Assembly (NCBI RefSeq): GCF_015547515.1
Contig: NZ_JADMVE010000007.1
Span: 1 to 64,000 of the forward strand
Length of the DNA: 64,000 nucleotides
From: Eubacterium sp. 1001713B170207_170306_E7
Lineage (GTDB): Bacteria; Bacillota; Clostridia; Eubacteriales; Eubacteriaceae
Direction: 5' to 3'
The notes under the pieces were generated by a model. It had not been told where the DNA came from and ran no database searches. It saw nothing but the letters and a program-made list of their open reading frames with translations. This document shows positions 63,139-64,000 of this stretch, one piece after another (the stretch's first letter is position 1; every line of letters begins with the position of its first letter). A program made the translations under genes and the position numbers.

Positions 63139-63871
63139 GCCTGGTTTTAAGAAGGGGCTGCGGGCGCTGCTCAGGGAAATGCTGTTTTTACCGAATGGGG
63201 TCTGCCCAGTGTGCGGCAAGGTGCTTTTCAGGACAGAGCGCTATTTATGTGAGCGTTGCGAGCAGTCATTGCCAAGGGTAACCATGCCTGCCTGCAGATA
63301 TTGCGGAAAGCCGCTGCCCGAAAAGGGACTGGATTTTTGCGGTGACTGCGGCCCGCTGGAGAACCCGGTGCTGGACGGCGGTGCCGTTTGGCTGCACTAC
63401 AGCGGCTCGGGTAAAAAGCTGGTGCACAGCCTGAAGTTCGGGCATTTACCCCAGCTCGGCGTCTGGATTGGCCGGCAGATGGCTGGCGCCGTAAAGGAAA
63501 GGGACTGGTCAGAGGAGCTGGAACTGGTGGCCGCCGTGCCCCTGCACGAAAAACGTCTGGAGGAGCGCGGCTATAATCAGAGCGACTGTCTGGCCGAGGG
63601 GCTGGCAGCCGCGCTGAAGCTGCCCTATGAGAGAAACGTCCTGAAGCGCCTTTACGATACGCCCCATCAAATCGGCCTGGGCCGCGAGGAACGCCTGGTT
63701 AATCTGACCGGCGCCTTTGGCGTCACAGAGAAAAAGGCTGTGGCCGGAAAGACCATACTGCTGGTCGATGACGTCAACACGACGGGCTCTACCCTGCGGG
63801 AGTGCGCAGAAATGCTGAAGCTGGCAGGTGCTGAGGCCGTGTACACAGCGGCCTGCGCCGGGGCGCAATAG
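63131..63871 (+). CDS. ComF-family phosphoribosyltransferase-like protein
   Basis: 246 residues from ATG 63131, overlapping recD2 by 8 bp. N-terminal zinc fingers CPVCGKVLF, CERCEQ, CRYCGKPL and CGDCG, and a C-terminal PRTase loop VDDVNTTGSTLREC. ComFC-type protein, needed for DNA uptake in competent species; the role here is inferred. Confidence 0.9.
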   Translation: MSEPGFKKGLRALLREMLFLPNGVCPVCGKVLFRTERYLCERCEQSLPRVTMPACRYCGKPLPEKGLDFCGDCGPLENPVLDGGAVWLHYSGSGKKLVHSLKFGHLPQLGVWIGRQMAGAVKERDWSEELELVAAVPLHEKRLEERGYNQSDCLAEGLAAALKLPYERNVLKRLYDTPHQIGLGREERLVNLTGAFGVTEKKAVAGKTILLVDDVNTTGSTLRECAEMLKLAGAEAVYTAACAGAQ

Positions 63872-63913
63872 CAGGGCATAAGGTGCCGCAGCCCGAAGAC
63901 CTTTAAGTTTTCA

Positions 63914-63942
63914 TTGCGAATATCTGTAAATTCTTATATAAT
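63914..63942 (+). promoter_or_regulatory. Promoter of the gene at the right edge
   Basis: TTGCGA (63914-63919), 17-bp spacer, TATAAT (63937-63942), 30 bp before the next ATG. Confidence 0.7.
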
Positions 63943-63972
63943 AGGGTTAGCGAAACACAGGGGGACGATAAA

Positions 63973-64000
63973 ATGATTGATATGCATAATCACGTACTAT
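63973..64000 (+). CDS. Partial gene, PHP-type phosphatase start (CpsB/YwqE-like)
   Basis: Nine codons from ATG 63973 are in the window (MIDMHNHVL), preceded by GGGGGACGAT. The His-x-His at the very start is typical of PHP-domain protein-tyrosine phosphatases or hydrolases (MIDIHCHIL). The rest lies outside, so the class is tentative. Confidence 0.45.

Overview
The window reads as chromosome of a Gram-positive, low-to-mid GC anaerobe of the Eubacteriales, most like a Eubacterium (E. limosum / E. callanderi-type) relative. That assignment is inference, resting on strong AGGAGG-type ribosome sites, lipoproteins with short Firmicute signal peptides, Rho-independent terminators with long T-runs, a cobalamin riboswitch, HPr with His15 and Ser46, Mini-RNase III, RecD2 and a SorC/DeoR/GntR-rich regulator set. 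There is no rRNA, recognisable tRNA, CRISPR array, insertion sequence or prophage. Coding density is high and most genes lie in short operons closed by clear terminators.

Layout. 1-173: 3' end of an unidentified gene. 211-4409: a sugar-phosphate locus (LsrF-like aldolase/thiolase, DhaK-like and DhaL-like kinase halves, a small VOC protein) divergent from a SorC/LsrR-type regulator, with repeated operator-like sites between them. 4392-5816: a DUF2284 metal-binding protein and an orphan protein behind a cobalamin riboswitch and terminator. 6192-7616: M23 peptidase with G5 domain. 7920-11995: fructose PTS operon (fruR-fruK-fruA) plus ptsH. 12236-14911: pabA-pabB-pabC behind a leader terminator. 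14984-16874: DUF2974 hydrolase and a lipoprotein. 17043-20592: a BioB/HydE-like radical SAM protein translationally coupled to a NitT/TauT-type ABC importer. 20690-24389: a frameshifted small gene and a large McrB-like AAA+ NTPase with no McrC. 24390-24873: DnaA-box cluster, then a strong promoter driving a rod-folding noncoding RNA candidate. 24872-27681: double-GntR regulator and two small unknowns. 27717-29518: mrnC and cysS. 29700-31499: BASS-family transporter and yaaA. 31642-34641: yerC-like, aminotransferase, PspC, tsaE and ispD. 34691-38532: carotenoid operon (desaturase, C30/C40 synthase) with two polyprenol-kinase-like membrane proteins. 38658-40921: SRAP protein and a cell-wall-anchored surface protein. 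41185-46891: acetoin dehydrogenase complex and a YccF protein. 46979-48517: guaA. 48735-53427: kdp operon. 53633-59056: Fe-S aldo/keto reductase, Cys-rich pentapeptide protein, c-di-GMP phosphodiesterase, two small proteins. 59128-63871: guaB of protozoan-like type, recD2, comF. 63973-64000: start of a PHP-type gene.

How the parts fit. The fructose cassette makes fructose-1,6-bisphosphate from imported fructose. The LsrF/DhaKL locus looks like a small catabolic module for a short ketose or related phosphate. The aco operon would oxidise acetoin to acetyl-CoA and acetaldehyde. The crt cluster could pair carotenoid synthesis with re-phosphorylation of free isoprenols, and ispD of the MEP pathway lies beside it on the opposite strand.

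The most unusual items are the crt plus VTE5/VTE6-like operon, the uncatalogued rod-like RNA at 24624-24873, the radical SAM/ABC operon, the LsrF-DhaKL module with its 16-bp operators, the E2 subunit with two peripheral-subunit-binding domains, and an IMP dehydrogenase resembling the Tritrichomonas enzyme. Family assignments come from motifs and remembered family features; no database search was run.
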